Positions 16,600 through 24,736 of a stretch of DNA of 32,682 nucleotides are shown here, piece by piece. The notes beneath the pieces were generated by a model, which worked only from the letters and a program-made list of their open reading frames with translations, had not been told where the DNA came from and made no database searches. Numbering within the stretch: the stretch's first letter is position 1; each line of letters begins with the position of its first letter. This stretch comes from Nitrosospira sp. (GTDB taxonomy: Bacteria > Pseudomonadota > Gammaproteobacteria > Burkholderiales > Nitrosomonadaceae): the NCBI GenBank assembly GCA_003230615.1, contig QIFK01000185.1, forward strand, positions 1-32,682. Direction: 5' to 3'. Both the position numbers and the translations under genes were made by a program.

Positions 16600-19500
16600 C
16601 TATACAACACTCTCAAAAGTCTTAGACAGTTCAGAGTTGCCAGACGCAGAAGCGAGTTGTTGTAAGACCACACGAATCTGCTCTTTTACTACACGCTCTG
16701 CAACAGCCTCAAATTCAGAAGTGAATTCCTTGGCTGCACTTGCAACACCCTTAACATCAACTTTAATTTCACTCATCGTCTCGATGTCAATACCAACGCC
16801 CTCTTTCATGGCACCTGCTATTGTAGTCATCTCGTCGCTAAGAGTTCCCATACTTTCTTGTGTCTTGCTAGCCACTTCGTTGTTTACAGCAATAGCCTCA
16901 GTATTCTCTCCTAATCCTTCTACTACTAAAGGCTCTTCTGCATCTTCGACAGCTAATTCTGCGGCCTGCTGTGTTTGTACATCGACAGCATTGGTAATAG
17001 CGTCTACCCGTTCACCAAGAGCATTAACAGCCTCGGTTGTCTGAATAATAGCCTCTCTTGCCCCTTCTCCTTCAGCAACAGCAACAGAAGCATTTTGTTG
17101 TGATGTCGCAGTTTCTCTTTGTGTGTCGGCTACTACCTGCATTTGTGTTGCAAAATCAGATATACCTTGGCTAGCCAATATCATATCAGCCCCACCCTGT
17201 TTCATGTCTGTAGATGCGACTCTAGTTTGTTCAGTTGATTGTTCTGTTGCGTCAGCGGCCATTCTTATTTCGGAAGCAGCTTGTTGGATATCAGAGGCAG
17301 AAGAAGAAATCTGTTCGAATACTCGCGGAGCAGACTCGGTTTCTGGAACACGCTCTGGAACTGGCGTTAACCGCAGTATTGTATCCTGCAATCCCTGGCT
17401 CAAACCCGGCACCAATTTCTCTGGTTGTCGAGCAACCGATGGGAACTGTATTAATGTTTGGATACTTTCCGATAAGTCTGTGAGAGGGCGATTCAGAGCA
17501 CCTATAAAATCGATTTCTTTTATAGCTGGTTGTTTGGCTTGTTCCTGTAGTGCCTGTGCGGTAGCGCGAGCGACAGCCTCAGAATCAAGACCACTTTTAC
17601 CAATAAGTTTAGGAATATCAAAAATGAAACCATCAAATTTATCAAGCATCCTTGACAGGGCACCACTAGCAACTGCACCTGAGATATCACCACTGAAAAG
17701 CTGTCTCCTAGCAGAATCCGCAGCCATAGTTGCGGCTACTTGTCTCATTGTCTCAAACACATTTTCTATTCTGCCTCCGAAAACTGCCGACTGTGCAGTA
17801 TTTCTATCAAGGATTTTTTGTTGAGTGCTAACCGCCTCTGGAACAGGACGTCGTTGTGTAAAAGCACGCCCTTCTGGTGTTACTGTTACGTTAAGAGCAC
17901 TAAGTCCTTTCCTTAAATCCCCTTGAGTCAAAGCAGATGTGAACACTTTTATAGCATCAGTGCTTTTTACTAATGCATCAGCAAAAAACTGTGCTGGTTC
18001 TACAAAAGCTTGGGAAACATCTATAGATATTTGTGCTTCGGCAAGTTGACGCTGTCTGTTCATTTGTTCAACGATTTCACCGCTCAATTCTGATATTCTT
18101 CTTGCACCGGCTTCATCAGTAGGTAATCCGGCATCTCTTCTTCTTCCTTGTAAGTCAGCAAACGCTTGTGGAGATAATTCTGCTGATTTCTTGAGTAGTT
18201 CAAAAATGGCTTGTAAATTTATTAGTTTCTCACCAGTTTCTCCCAATTCTCGTCTTAACGCATTACTCGCAATCCCACCATCTTTCGTAGCTTCATTTAC
18301 TTTCCTAAATATGTTAGCATAATCTTCAGTGGTGGGGATAAGGTCGTTCAAAATATTTCCTATTAATTTAGTATTTGTTCCAAAGTCTATGATAGCTTGT
18401 TGAGCACCTACCGTACCTAACTCAATATCTGCTAATCCACCAGTATCTATACCAATTGCTTCTAGGCTTTTGGTTAGATTGTTTGCTATAGTTGTTGCCA
18501 AATTCGCAGTACCAATATCCTTAATCGCCAATAATTCTAGACCAGACAGCTCTAAATTCAATTGTTGATTTTGCGCATTTATCCATTTTGTAAAAATAGT
18601 TATTGATGCATCAAAAAATGGCTGTTGACCGCCAAGCGCATCTGCCATAGCTTTTTCTAGAATGTCTGAATCTGGTAATAACCCACCTTTTTCAGTAAGT
18701 GCTGACCTTAGCTGTCCTGCTATATTGCCTGCTGTGGCCCTGAAAAGGGCTTTAGCCTCTGGAGGAAGTTTTTTTGGCAACGTTTTCTCAAACTCTTTCA
18801 AAAAATCGTCGAAAACATCAAATGGATCAACCTTTTGATCTTTTAATAGAGACACTAACGAATCTGACTTAGCTTTGCTCGCTACTATTGAATCAAAAAA
18901 AGAATCTAAACCTTTACCTATGTCAATTACATTTGTCGCAAATCCCTCTAGTCCCTTGAAACGACTTATGTCAAAAAAGTCTCCAAGTTGTCCAGAGCTT
19001 ACTATGTTTCTGACAGCTTTTTCGGAAACATCCGTATCGGGTAGGGGTATACCTATACCTCTGCCTATATTTTGGCTAAGTTTGTTGAATGTTTGCACAT
19101 TAGATTCAATTGCTCTTGCGGCCTTACCAACCGAATCACTCAACAGACCAAGTTGACTACTAAGTTGAATGGGTACGTTCAATGTACGAAAGTCACTAGA
19201 AGCTTTTTCGATAGCGTTCGCAAGTTTACTAATTTCAACATCAAGTCGTGATTGTTTTATACTACTAGCTATTTTGTTAAGACCACCAGCTTGTTTTATC
19301 ATAGCCCGACGTATACGACCAGCAGCTTCAATATTGCCACCAAATGATTGAGCAAGTAACTGATCCAATCCACTTTCGAGTCCTGTTCCTCCAAATTCTT
19401 GTATGGCAGATCGAATAATTTCGTTTAGCAAATCTGGATTATTTCCGACAATATCTTCAGTCATTTGTTGTGCATCGGCATCACTAATTGCGAACAATCC

Positions 19501-21636
19501 TTCGCCTTGGAATAAATTACCAAGCCCCGCAACGACACTGGCCATTGACCCTGAAAGTCCTTCTTCGAATCGATCTGCTGATTCTTGTATAGCATCTATA
19601 GAGATTACTCCTAATCCTCCAACAGTCTCTTGTAAGGAACCTATGTCACCAGCTTCGATATCTGGTACTTTAGTTTCAGACACCTTTTGCGCAGCAGTAT
19701 CTAAAATACTTTGTATATCCAAATCTACAGCCTTGGTTGCAGCAAATGTAAACGCACCAAGTGCGACAATAGCAGTAGCTAATGCTCCACCGAATGGAGT
19801 GAATAACTTAAGAGCACCACCAATGGCTCCGACAACACTTTTTCCACTGATTAGAGAACCAGCTATACCTATGATAGCAGCAGCCTTAATAAATTCGGAA
19901 GCCATCAGACCGGTAGAATCACCAGCCTCCCTGAATGATGAAGACAATTTATCTGACGCCAGAATAATAGCAGCGGCACCAGCCAATTGACCAAGTGGTG
20001 ATGTTGCAGCGCCCCTTAGCCCACCCAAAGCTCTTGCTCCAACACCACCAGCAGCAGCAGCACTTCCGGCGCTCAAACCTACACCCCCGGCCAATCTATT
20101 TTGGACACGTTGTCTAGCTGTGACACCAGCAACTCCACCAGCACTAATGGAACCAAGTACTGCTGGTATTCCGCCACCGATGCCAACAGTACTCATGAAC
20201 GCCAATGCTTTGCTAGCAGTTCCTATTGAAATAGCCAGCAATTTGAAACCAGCAGCAAATCCAATAATAGTTGTAAGTATCGGAATCACAGGTTTAATGG
20301 TATCAATAAAGAAAACAAAAGCCTTTCCTAATTGTGTTGCCCCACGAATAATTGGGACGAACAATGGTTGTGCCAATGACTGAACAAGCTTATTCATTTC
20401 TTGAACTAATATGTTCAACTGTGCTTGGAGACTTTGTAATCCTTGTTCTGCAACCCTACCAAATTCTCCAGCAGAATTATTTGCTGTGCCGATTGCATCA
20501 TTCATAACATCGATATTGCTGACTAAAGCAAGCAAACGAGAAATCTGTCGTCTGCCACCAAGCTTTGTGCCGATTTCAATTCGATCCTGAATACTGACTG
20601 TATTTTGTAGTGCAACAGCAATTCGCTTAATAGCTTCAACTGGATTTCCTGCTTCAATCGCCTCTGATATACGAATTCCTTTACCTTCTAGAAAATTAAC
20701 GATATTAGGATCAGCAAGACGAGAAGAAATCGTTTTCATAAATGTACCGACAGTCTCGGCACTTTCTCGTGTAGATTGTCGAATTGTCGTAAACACACCA
20801 ACAAATTCTCGGAATGTACCACCTATAGCTTCAAACGCAGCACCACCACGAGATATACCTTTAGCGATATCTTCTGATGACGCAGCAAATTTGTTAGACA
20901 CCGCCGTCAAAACATCAAGAACTTCAGTTGTAGATAGTCCCTCTTTTCTGAATTGATTAAGAGCAGCAATAGAACCCTGGATAGCTGCATCTATTGTTTC
21001 AAAAGAAGGAGTCAAAGGAACCTTAGACAGTGCTGATAATGATTCTGTTAATTGATCCCCGCGTTGACCAGCCTGTGCTAGCACCTGAGCAACACGAGCA
21101 AGTTCTGACGCAGACGTTCCAGTATTTGCCGCCAGATCAAGAACTGTGTTTCTCAGGCTCTCCATCTGTGGTATTGTCCGGCCCATAATTTGAGTAACCT
21201 TCAACATCGCAGCATCAAATTCAATAACTGCCGCTGTTGCCTTAGCTATTCCACCGAGAGCAGCAAATGGGACCACAGTGACAGCCAAGAATGCGGCATA
21301 CCTTTGGCCAGCTATTTTCATAGATGAGCTAAAACCATCGGCCTTTATGGAAGCCTTACCCATTCCGGCGGCGACGACCCTGGTTGACCCAGCAGCTTTT
21401 GTCTGAGACGTAGCAAGTTTATTGTTTGCAACAGTGACCTTATTCGTAGCACCTGCTAGTGTTGTAGCAGCAGCGGCTTGTACTCCAACACCAGCAGCAA
21501 CTCCACCAGCCCCAGCACCGCCAGCGACAGCAACTCCTGTTTGTGCAGAGCCCTTAACCTGCGAAAGAGCAGCCTCAACCTTTTGAAGACCGAGAATCTC
21601 TTTAATTCGAAGATTAACATCAAGCACAAATGCCAC
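16600..21636 (-). CDS. Tail tape measure protein
   Basis: At 1678 residues this is the longest gene. The N-terminal part is Ala/Gly-rich with a helix pattern (ALSQVKGSAQTG). From about residue 120 it shows the TP901-type tape-measure core: FDAAMLKVTQIMGRTIPQME, NTGTSASELARVAQVLAQAG, LTPSFETIDAAIQGSIAALN and ISRGGAAFEAIGGTFREFVG. Hydrophobic membrane-inserting stretches occur near residues 110-135 and 580-640 (VGAIGGALKLFTPFGGALAT, ALGAFTFAATKA), then long coiled-coil regions to the C-terminus. Tape-measure length sets tail length; at the usual ~1.5 Å per residue this predicts roughly 250 nm, a long tail. The start is GTG 21636 (VAFVLDVNLR), 12 bases after the upstream stop. A lytic-transglycosylase or peptidase domain is not evident. 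Confidence 0.9.
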   Translation of the reverse strand: MAFVLDVNLRIKEILGLQKVEAALSQVKGSAQTGVAVAGGAGAGGVAAGVGVQAAAATTLAGATNKVTVANNKLATSQTKAAGSTRVVAAGMGKASIKADGFSSSMKIAGQRYAAFLAVTVVPFAALGGIAKATAAVIEFDAAMLKVTQIMGRTIPQMESLRNTVLDLAANTGTSASELARVAQVLAQAGQRGDQLTESLSALSKVPLTPSFETIDAAIQGSIAALNQFRKEGLSTTEVLDVLTAVSNKFAASSEDIAKGISRGGAAFEAIGGTFREFVGVFTTIRQSTRESAETVGTFMKTISSRLADPNIVNFLEGKGIRISEAIEAGNPVEAIKRIAVALQNTVSIQDRIEIGTKLGGRRQISRLLALVSNIDVMNDAIGTANNSAGEFGRVAEQGLQSLQAQLNILVQEMNKLVQSLAQPLFVPIIRGATQLGKAFVFFIDTIKPVIPILTTIIGFAAGFKLLAISIGTASKALAFMSTVGIGGGIPAVLGSISAGGVAGVTARQRVQNRLAGGVGLSAGSAAAAGGVGARALGGLRGAATSPLGQLAGAAAIILASDKLSSSFREAGDSTGLMASEFIKAAAIIGIAGSLISGKSVVGAIGGALKLFTPFGGALATAIVALGAFTFAATKAVDLDIQSILDTAAQKVSETKVPDIEAGDIGSLQETVGGLGVISIDAIQESADRFEEGLSGSMASVVAGLGNLFQGEGLFAISDADAQQMTEDIVGNNPDLLNEIIRSAIQEFGGTGLESGLDQLLAQSFGGNIEAAGRIRRAMIKQAGGLNKIASSIKQSRLDVEISKLANAIEKASSDFRTLNVPIQLSSQLGLLSDSVGKAARAIESNVQTFNKLSQNIGRGIGIPLPDTDVSEKAVRNIVSSGQLGDFFDISRFKGLEGFATNVIDIGKGLDSFFDSIVASKAKSDSLVSLLKDQKVDPFDVFDDFLKEFEKTLPKKLPPEAKALFRATAGNIAGQLRSALTEKGGLLPDSDILEKAMADALGGQQPFFDASITIFTKWINAQNQQLNLELSGLELLAIKDIGTANLATTIANNLTKSLEAIGIDTGGLADIELGTVGAQQAIIDFGTNTKLIGNILNDLIPTTEDYANIFRKVNEATKDGGIASNALRRELGETGEKLINLQAIFELLKKSAELSPQAFADLQGRRRDAGLPTDEAGARRISELSGEIVEQMNRQRQLAEAQISIDVSQAFVEPAQFFADALVKSTDAIKVFTSALTQGDLRKGLSALNVTVTPEGRAFTQRRPVPEAVSTQQKILDRNTAQSAVFGGRIENVFETMRQVAATMAADSARRQLFSGDISGAVASGALSRMLDKFDGFIFDIPKLIGKSGLDSEAVARATAQALQEQAKQPAIKEIDFIGALNRPLTDLSESIQTLIQFPSVARQPEKLVPGLSQGLQDTILRLTPVPERVPETESAPRVFEQISSSASDIQQAASEIRMAADATEQSTEQTRVASTDMKQGGADMILASQGISDFATQMQVVADTQRETATSQQNASVAVAEGEGAREAIIQTTEAVNALGERVDAITNAVDVQTQQAAELAVEDAEEPLVVEGLGENTEAIAVNNEVASKTQESMGTLSDEMTTIAGAMKEGVGIDIETMSEIKVDVKGVASAAKEFTSEFEAVAERVVKEQIRVVLQQLASASGNSELSKTFESVV

Positions 21637-21648
21637 TTATATCACGCC

Positions 21649-22590
21649 CTAACTTTTTAGTTTTGTAGTAGTTTTCTTTGTTTTACTCTTTTTGGGATTA
21701 GCTTTTTTGACTTTTGTTTTATTCGTCTTCTTTGCTACTTTAACTTTTACACCAATAGTCCCAACCACTACTTCTTCACCACTTTCATCATCTATAAACG
21801 GTTGCGAAGCATCTACTAGCAAATTTCCCTTTTCGTCAACGGGACGACCAAACGTATCGACCATCTGTCCTTCTCGGTCAACATATCTTCCATCCTTATT
21901 CACCAGCCTGCCATCACGATCTGTCATTGTACCATCACTTCGAACATAGCGTCCATCATCGTCAATCATACCTGCATCTTTAAGCCATTTCATCTCAAAC
22001 ATGCTTTTGTGCATGTCGGTCTCTAACCCATAGACCATATTTGCCAAAGCTCTGGCACCATCCATCAGTGCTGTTTCATCTTGTCGATCAACGTATTCTG
22101 TATGGTTTTTCAGAACAGGAACACCAGTGTCAACAGAAACAAAACACTTAACCAGTAAAAACTCAAAACGAAAATTTTCCGCCTGAGATTCTACTGTGGC
22201 AGAATCAAATGCCTGTCTCTTGGCGTGCTTTTCCATAATCAATTGTCTCTTTTCTGCCATCTGTATAGCCAACGCTCTACCTTCGGATAGTTTAATACCA
22301 CCCTTTTTAAGCATTAACTCTTGAGCACGAATTTCAAGAGCCAGTTTTTCAACCTCAATAGCATCCCCCAAAGTCCATATACCCATCTTGGTCAGATACT
22401 CTTCGAGTTCTGCCCGAAGCAATAGTCTGTTGGTAGGATTTTGCGATCCACTACGAATCAGAGATGCCATTTTCAGATTGTATGCCATGTTCGCTTCCTG
22501 ATTGATTTTGTTGGTTGGTCGTACAACTGCCAATTTCAATTCTTTTCCATCAACATCTACTGTGTTGACCAACGTCCTTTTAGTTTCCAT
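21649..22590 (-). CDS. Probable tail assembly protein with heptapeptide repeats
   Basis: A 313-residue protein directly before the tape measure. ATG 22590 is set by GGAGG eight bases upstream, so the TTG 15 bases earlier is rejected. Residues 1-200 are helical and charged (LLLRAELEEYLTKMGIWTL, EIRAQELMLKKGG). Residues 212-260 are seven tandem 7-residue units of the form (D/E)G(R)xV(D)x, such as DGRYVDR, and the C-terminus is a lysine-rich tail (KKANPKKSKTKKTTTK). In many siphophages the gene before the tape measure encodes its chaperone, which coats the tape measure during assembly, so a chaperone role is likely by position. The repeats and basic tail are not part of that textbook pattern. 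Confidence 0.5.
   Translation of the reverse strand: METKRTLVNTVDVDGKELKLAVVRPTNKINQEANMAYNLKMASLIRSGSQNPTNRLLLRAELEEYLTKMGIWTLGDAIEVEKLALEIRAQELMLKKGGIKLSEGRALAIQMAEKRQLIMEKHAKRQAFDSATVESQAENFRFEFLLVKCFVSVDTGVPVLKNHTEYVDRQDETALMDGARALANMVYGLETDMHKSMFEMKWLKDAGMIDDDGRYVRSDGTMTDRDGRLVNKDGRYVDREGQMVDTFGRPVDEKGNLLVDASQPFIDDESGEEVVVGTIGVKVKVAKKTNKTKVKKANPKKSKTKKTTTKLKS
21811..21957 (-). repeat. Seven tandem heptapeptide repeats
   Basis: Translation gives seven consecutive 7-residue units: DGRYVRS, DGTMTDR, DGRLVNK, DGRYVDR, EGQMVDT, FGRPVDE and KGNLLVD. Gly is at position 2 in all seven. Arg is at position 3 in four, and Val at position 5 in most. The spacing is exact, with no gaps. Confidence 0.85.
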
Positions 22591-22948
22591 CGGTTTTTCC
22601 TCCAAAGTCCATACGATACCCTTCGAACTCTACACGGTGTAGGTCTATTTCCATACCCAATGCACGTGATTGGGCATTTCCTTTGTCAAGGATGTTCTTG
22701 CGAACTTGATCCCATAGTATACGGTTTGCTTTTTGCTCTGTGGTAATTTGATCTTCTGGTAAACTGTGACCCCATAGATCAAAACCAAACGTATTTTCGA
22801 ATTCAGCCAAAGCAGAAATAAAGCAAGTTCTAAATTTCTTGTGCGATATTTTCTTCAAGCGTTCTTGTGAGTCTTTTGAAATGCGCCCCTTTTGAGCTTC
22901 TTTTTGTGTTCGTCTTAATACAGCTAACTCTTCCTCTTTCATAGACAT
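22580..22948 (-). CDS. Hypothetical protein before the tape-measure chaperone gene
   Basis: A 122-residue protein from ATG 22948, preceded by AAGGGG at a proper distance; a longer frame is not supported by any better site. It is helical and polar (SQERLKKISHKKFRTCFISA, ITTEQKANRILWDQVRKNIL, GMEIDLHRVEFEGYRMDFGG). Phages carry similar short proteins with a WGHSLPEDQ-type centre and an EID(L)..VEF end near tail genes, but I do not know the function. It overlaps the next gene by 11 bases in a +1-related frame; no classical slippery heptamer is evident, so a programmed frameshift joining the two is not claimed. Confidence 0.55.
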   Translation of the reverse strand: MSMKEEELAVLRRTQKEAQKGRISKDSQERLKKISHKKFRTCFISALAEFENTFGFDLWGHSLPEDQITTEQKANRILWDQVRKNILDKGNAQSRALGMEIDLHRVEFEGYRMDFGGKTDGN

Positions 22949-22958
22949 AACTATCCCC

Positions 22959-24041
22959 TTACCTATGACTAATATTTTTGACATGTTTTCTCTGTTTATC
23001 CATTAGCTGTTGTCGCATTTCATTTTGACTATCTGGCATATCTTGTTCCTTGATAGCACCCTTTCGTTCTAACAATTTTTGACGAGCCCTAAGCTGAGTA
23101 CGAGCACCAGGATCATTCATTTTGTAAATCTTCTTGGCCCCATCTTGATCAGCCATAATAAACTCTTCATTGCGACCTGGTTTATTTGGTTTATTAATCT
23201 TATTCTTTTGTGTTCCACCCTCTATTTTTTCACCCTGACGAATAAACCATGAATCCAACAAATCGTCGTCATAAACAATATCACTTGAAGGGCGTTCAAA
23301 CGCAGAATAAACAGAATCATAGATAGTTGACCAATATGCTAACTCCCTTTGATTTAACGACCATGCCGAAACTGGATTCGAGAACAAGTCATTGGTACTC
23401 TTTGCTATCTCCCAATGCATTCTCCATTGCTGTGATCTAGCTAGTGATCTTATGAAACTAATCGGTATACGCGATGTATAAAAGAAAGCACTACAAAGTT
23501 GACTTATCAACCCTGTATCACTATAGTTATCAAATTCTTCTTTGGTGTTCCAGAAATGCTGTCCATCTTCTCTCTCTGCTATCTGTCCAATTAAAAATCT
23601 TTGTTGACAAATTTCAGCATGAGCTTCTGCACTATTCTGTAACAGACTGTGTCGTTTGTTTAATCGTTCAACCAAAGCATCCTCAGCACGACGCAAAAGG
23701 GAACGAGCTTGTTCTAGCCGTGTTGTGTTGAACAAGAAATCCAACAATCCACGCCTGATTGTTTGAATATCTTTTTGTATCCCTTCAATTTTTTCTTCCT
23801 CATCTAAACTCCATCGTTCTAACTCGATGAGGCTCTGGAGTAGTTCGTCTTCAGGAGGTAGACCAATGACAGCAGCGCGTTGACGCTCTGTTTCGTAAAC
23901 CATAGCAGCTTGTGTCTGTTCTTTTGGGGTGGGAGGATGGAGTAGAAGTGAGACAAGACTTCCCTCTTGGGTGCTGACAGTTACAGGGATATATCCCCAA
24001 CTGATCCTGGCAATAAGCCGTTCTTTTGCGGCTGCATCCAT
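22959..24041 (-). CDS. First gene of tail operon, probable tail assembly chaperone
   Basis: A 360-residue protein, first of the tail operon, with GGAAGGTG shortly before the ATG. It has an N-terminal region ending in LLLHPPTPKEQTQAAMVY, a long helical centre (IQKDIQTIRRGLLDFLFNTT, LVERLNKRHSLLQNSAEAHA), then SFIRSLARSQQWRMHWEIAK and a conserved-looking acidic end, IVYDDDLLDSWFIRQGE. That end (asp-rich followed by LDxWF) resembles a C-terminal signature of large phage proteins near tape-measure genes that are thought to help tail assembly. The far C-terminus is charged and probably disordered. The assignment is by position and weak pattern. Confidence 0.45.
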   Translation of the reverse strand: MDAAAKERLIARISWGYIPVTVSTQEGSLVSLLLHPPTPKEQTQAAMVYETERQRAAVIGLPPEDELLQSLIELERWSLDEEEKIEGIQKDIQTIRRGLLDFLFNTTRLEQARSLLRRAEDALVERLNKRHSLLQNSAEAHAEICQQRFLIGQIAEREDGQHFWNTKEEFDNYSDTGLISQLCSAFFYTSRIPISFIRSLARSQQWRMHWEIAKSTNDLFSNPVSAWSLNQRELAYWSTIYDSVYSAFERPSSDIVYDDDLLDSWFIRQGEKIEGGTQKNKINKPNKPGRNEEFIMADQDGAKKIYKMNDPGARTQLRARQKLLERKGAIKEQDMPDSQNEMRQQLMDKQRKHVKNISHR

Positions 24042-24110
24042 CTAACACCTTCCCAGTTCCAAAGTATACAGTGGTACTGTCTATCCAGACCTAAGTCCTA
24101 TCCTACAAAT

Positions 24111-24120
24111 CTTATACACC
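24111..24120 (-). promoter_or_regulatory. Candidate promoter of the tail operon, GGTGTATAAG
   Basis: An intergenic GGTGTATAAG lies 70 bases before the start of the first tail gene (24041) and after tRNA-Gln. A second TATAAT element lies at 24143-24148, directly after the tRNA. Neither has a clear -35 box. The GGTGTATAA core matches that at 6845-6855. Confidence 0.4.
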
Positions 24121-24152
24121 ATATTGATGATAAAAATAAGTGATTATACTAA

Positions 24153-24223
24153 CAGTCCTACCAAGAATCGAACTCGGACTTATTGGGCCAAAACCAATCG
24201 GGCTTCCATTACACCATAGGACT
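24153..24223 (-). tRNA. tRNA-Gln (anticodon UUG)
   Basis: The acceptor stem AGTCCTA/TAGGACT is fully paired. The anticodon stem ATTGG/CCAAT encloses a loop TTTTGGC with U33 and anticodon TTG. The T arm is CCGAG TTCGATT CTTGG. The D stem has one mismatch. CCA is not encoded. It is the last tRNA before the tail operon. Confidence 0.88.
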
Positions 24224-24227
24224 AAAA

Positions 24228-24315
24228 CGGAAGATAGACGAATCGAACGCATGACGCTCATCACGTCACCCCGGTTTTCAAGACCGGTTGGGACTCCATT
24301 ATCCAGGTACCCTCC
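24228..24315 (-). tRNA. tRNA-Ser (anticodon UGA)
   Basis: The acceptor GGAGGGT/ATCTTCC pairs with two G-U pairs. The anticodon stem CCGGT/ACCGG holds loop CTTGAAA, giving TGA. A long variable arm (TGACG/CGTCA) is as expected for serine tRNA. The T stem has one mismatch. CCA is not encoded. It is 4 bases from tRNA-Gln and lies just after an intrinsic terminator. Confidence 0.88.
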
Positions 24316-24324
24316 AGTGCGCAC

Positions 24325-24360
24325 AAAAAAACCGAACAACCATCGAAGGATCGTCCGGTT
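24325..24360 (-). terminator. Intrinsic terminator upstream of tRNA-Ser
   Basis: On the - strand AACCGGACGATC pairs with GGTTGTTCGGTT over 12 pairs (some G-U) around a CTTCGAT loop and is followed by a T run (24325-24331). It would stop transcripts coming from the tRNA island before tRNA-Ser and tRNA-Gln. Confidence 0.75.
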
Positions 24361-24393
24361 CTGTGTGTTTGATTGTACGTGAATCTACATAGT

Positions 24394-24456
24394 CTACCCC
24401 AGACGGCCCTTTGACCGTTGATTACTGGATTGGGATGACTGTTGTTTTAGCTTCAT
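24394..24456 (-). CDS. Very small ORF (20 aa)
   Basis: ATG 24456 follows GGAG with six-base spacing and opens MKLKQQSSQSSNQRSKGRLG, then TAG. It is the only ORF with a good ribosome site in the 240-base stretch between tRNA 24605-24679 and the terminator at 24325-24360. The peptide is basic and Ser/Gln-rich, probably unstructured. It may be a real small gene or chance; function unknown. Confidence 0.4.
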   Translation of the reverse strand: MKLKQQSSQSSNQRSKGRLG

Positions 24457-24604
24457 TTCGTTCTCCGTTTTGTGATTGCCCCTTACACACATCAGTCTAG
24501 TCAGTTTTGACGAGAGGTGATAGACAATCTTACATACTTTTATACACAATCATAGACAATAACATAGTCACTTCCATCTTTTTTTTGACGGTATTTCTAT
24601 CCAA

Positions 24605-24679
24605 TAGGCTTGGGGGGAGTCGAACCCCCGACTACCGGTCCCAGTGACCGGCGCTCTAACCCGACTGAGCTACAAGCCC
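24605..24679 (-). tRNA. tRNA with anticodon CUG (Gln?), atypical loop
   Basis: The body is regular: acceptor GGGCTTG/CAAGCCT (first pair G-U), D stem GCTC/GAGC, T arm GGGGG TTCGACT CCCCC, discriminator A. The anticodon stem CCGGT/ACCGG encloses loop CACTGGG. Counting in standard positions gives anticodon CTG (glutamine), but position 33 is A instead of the nearly invariant U, and C32 can pair with G38. Identity is therefore uncertain. CCA is not encoded. Confidence 0.75.
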
Positions 24680-24736
24680 TAAAGTCTATACTCGGAGTTT
24701 CACCGATACTATCAGTTTGGAAGCTGCTGTTAAACA

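Noticed and set aside
17123..17824. A 233-codon open frame on the plus strand
   Set aside because: It is antisense to the tape measure; Cys/Ser-rich composition fits a shadow of its Ala/Gln codons.
22580..22600. A programmed frameshift joining the 122- and 313-residue genes
   Set aside because: The frames overlap by 11 bases, but the relation is +1 and there is no recognisable slippery site; the second gene has its own strong GGAGG site.
24481..24600. A 15-codon ORF (MEVTMLLSMIVYKSM) on the minus strand
   Set aside because: It has no ribosome binding site and is explained by an AT-rich intergenic stretch.
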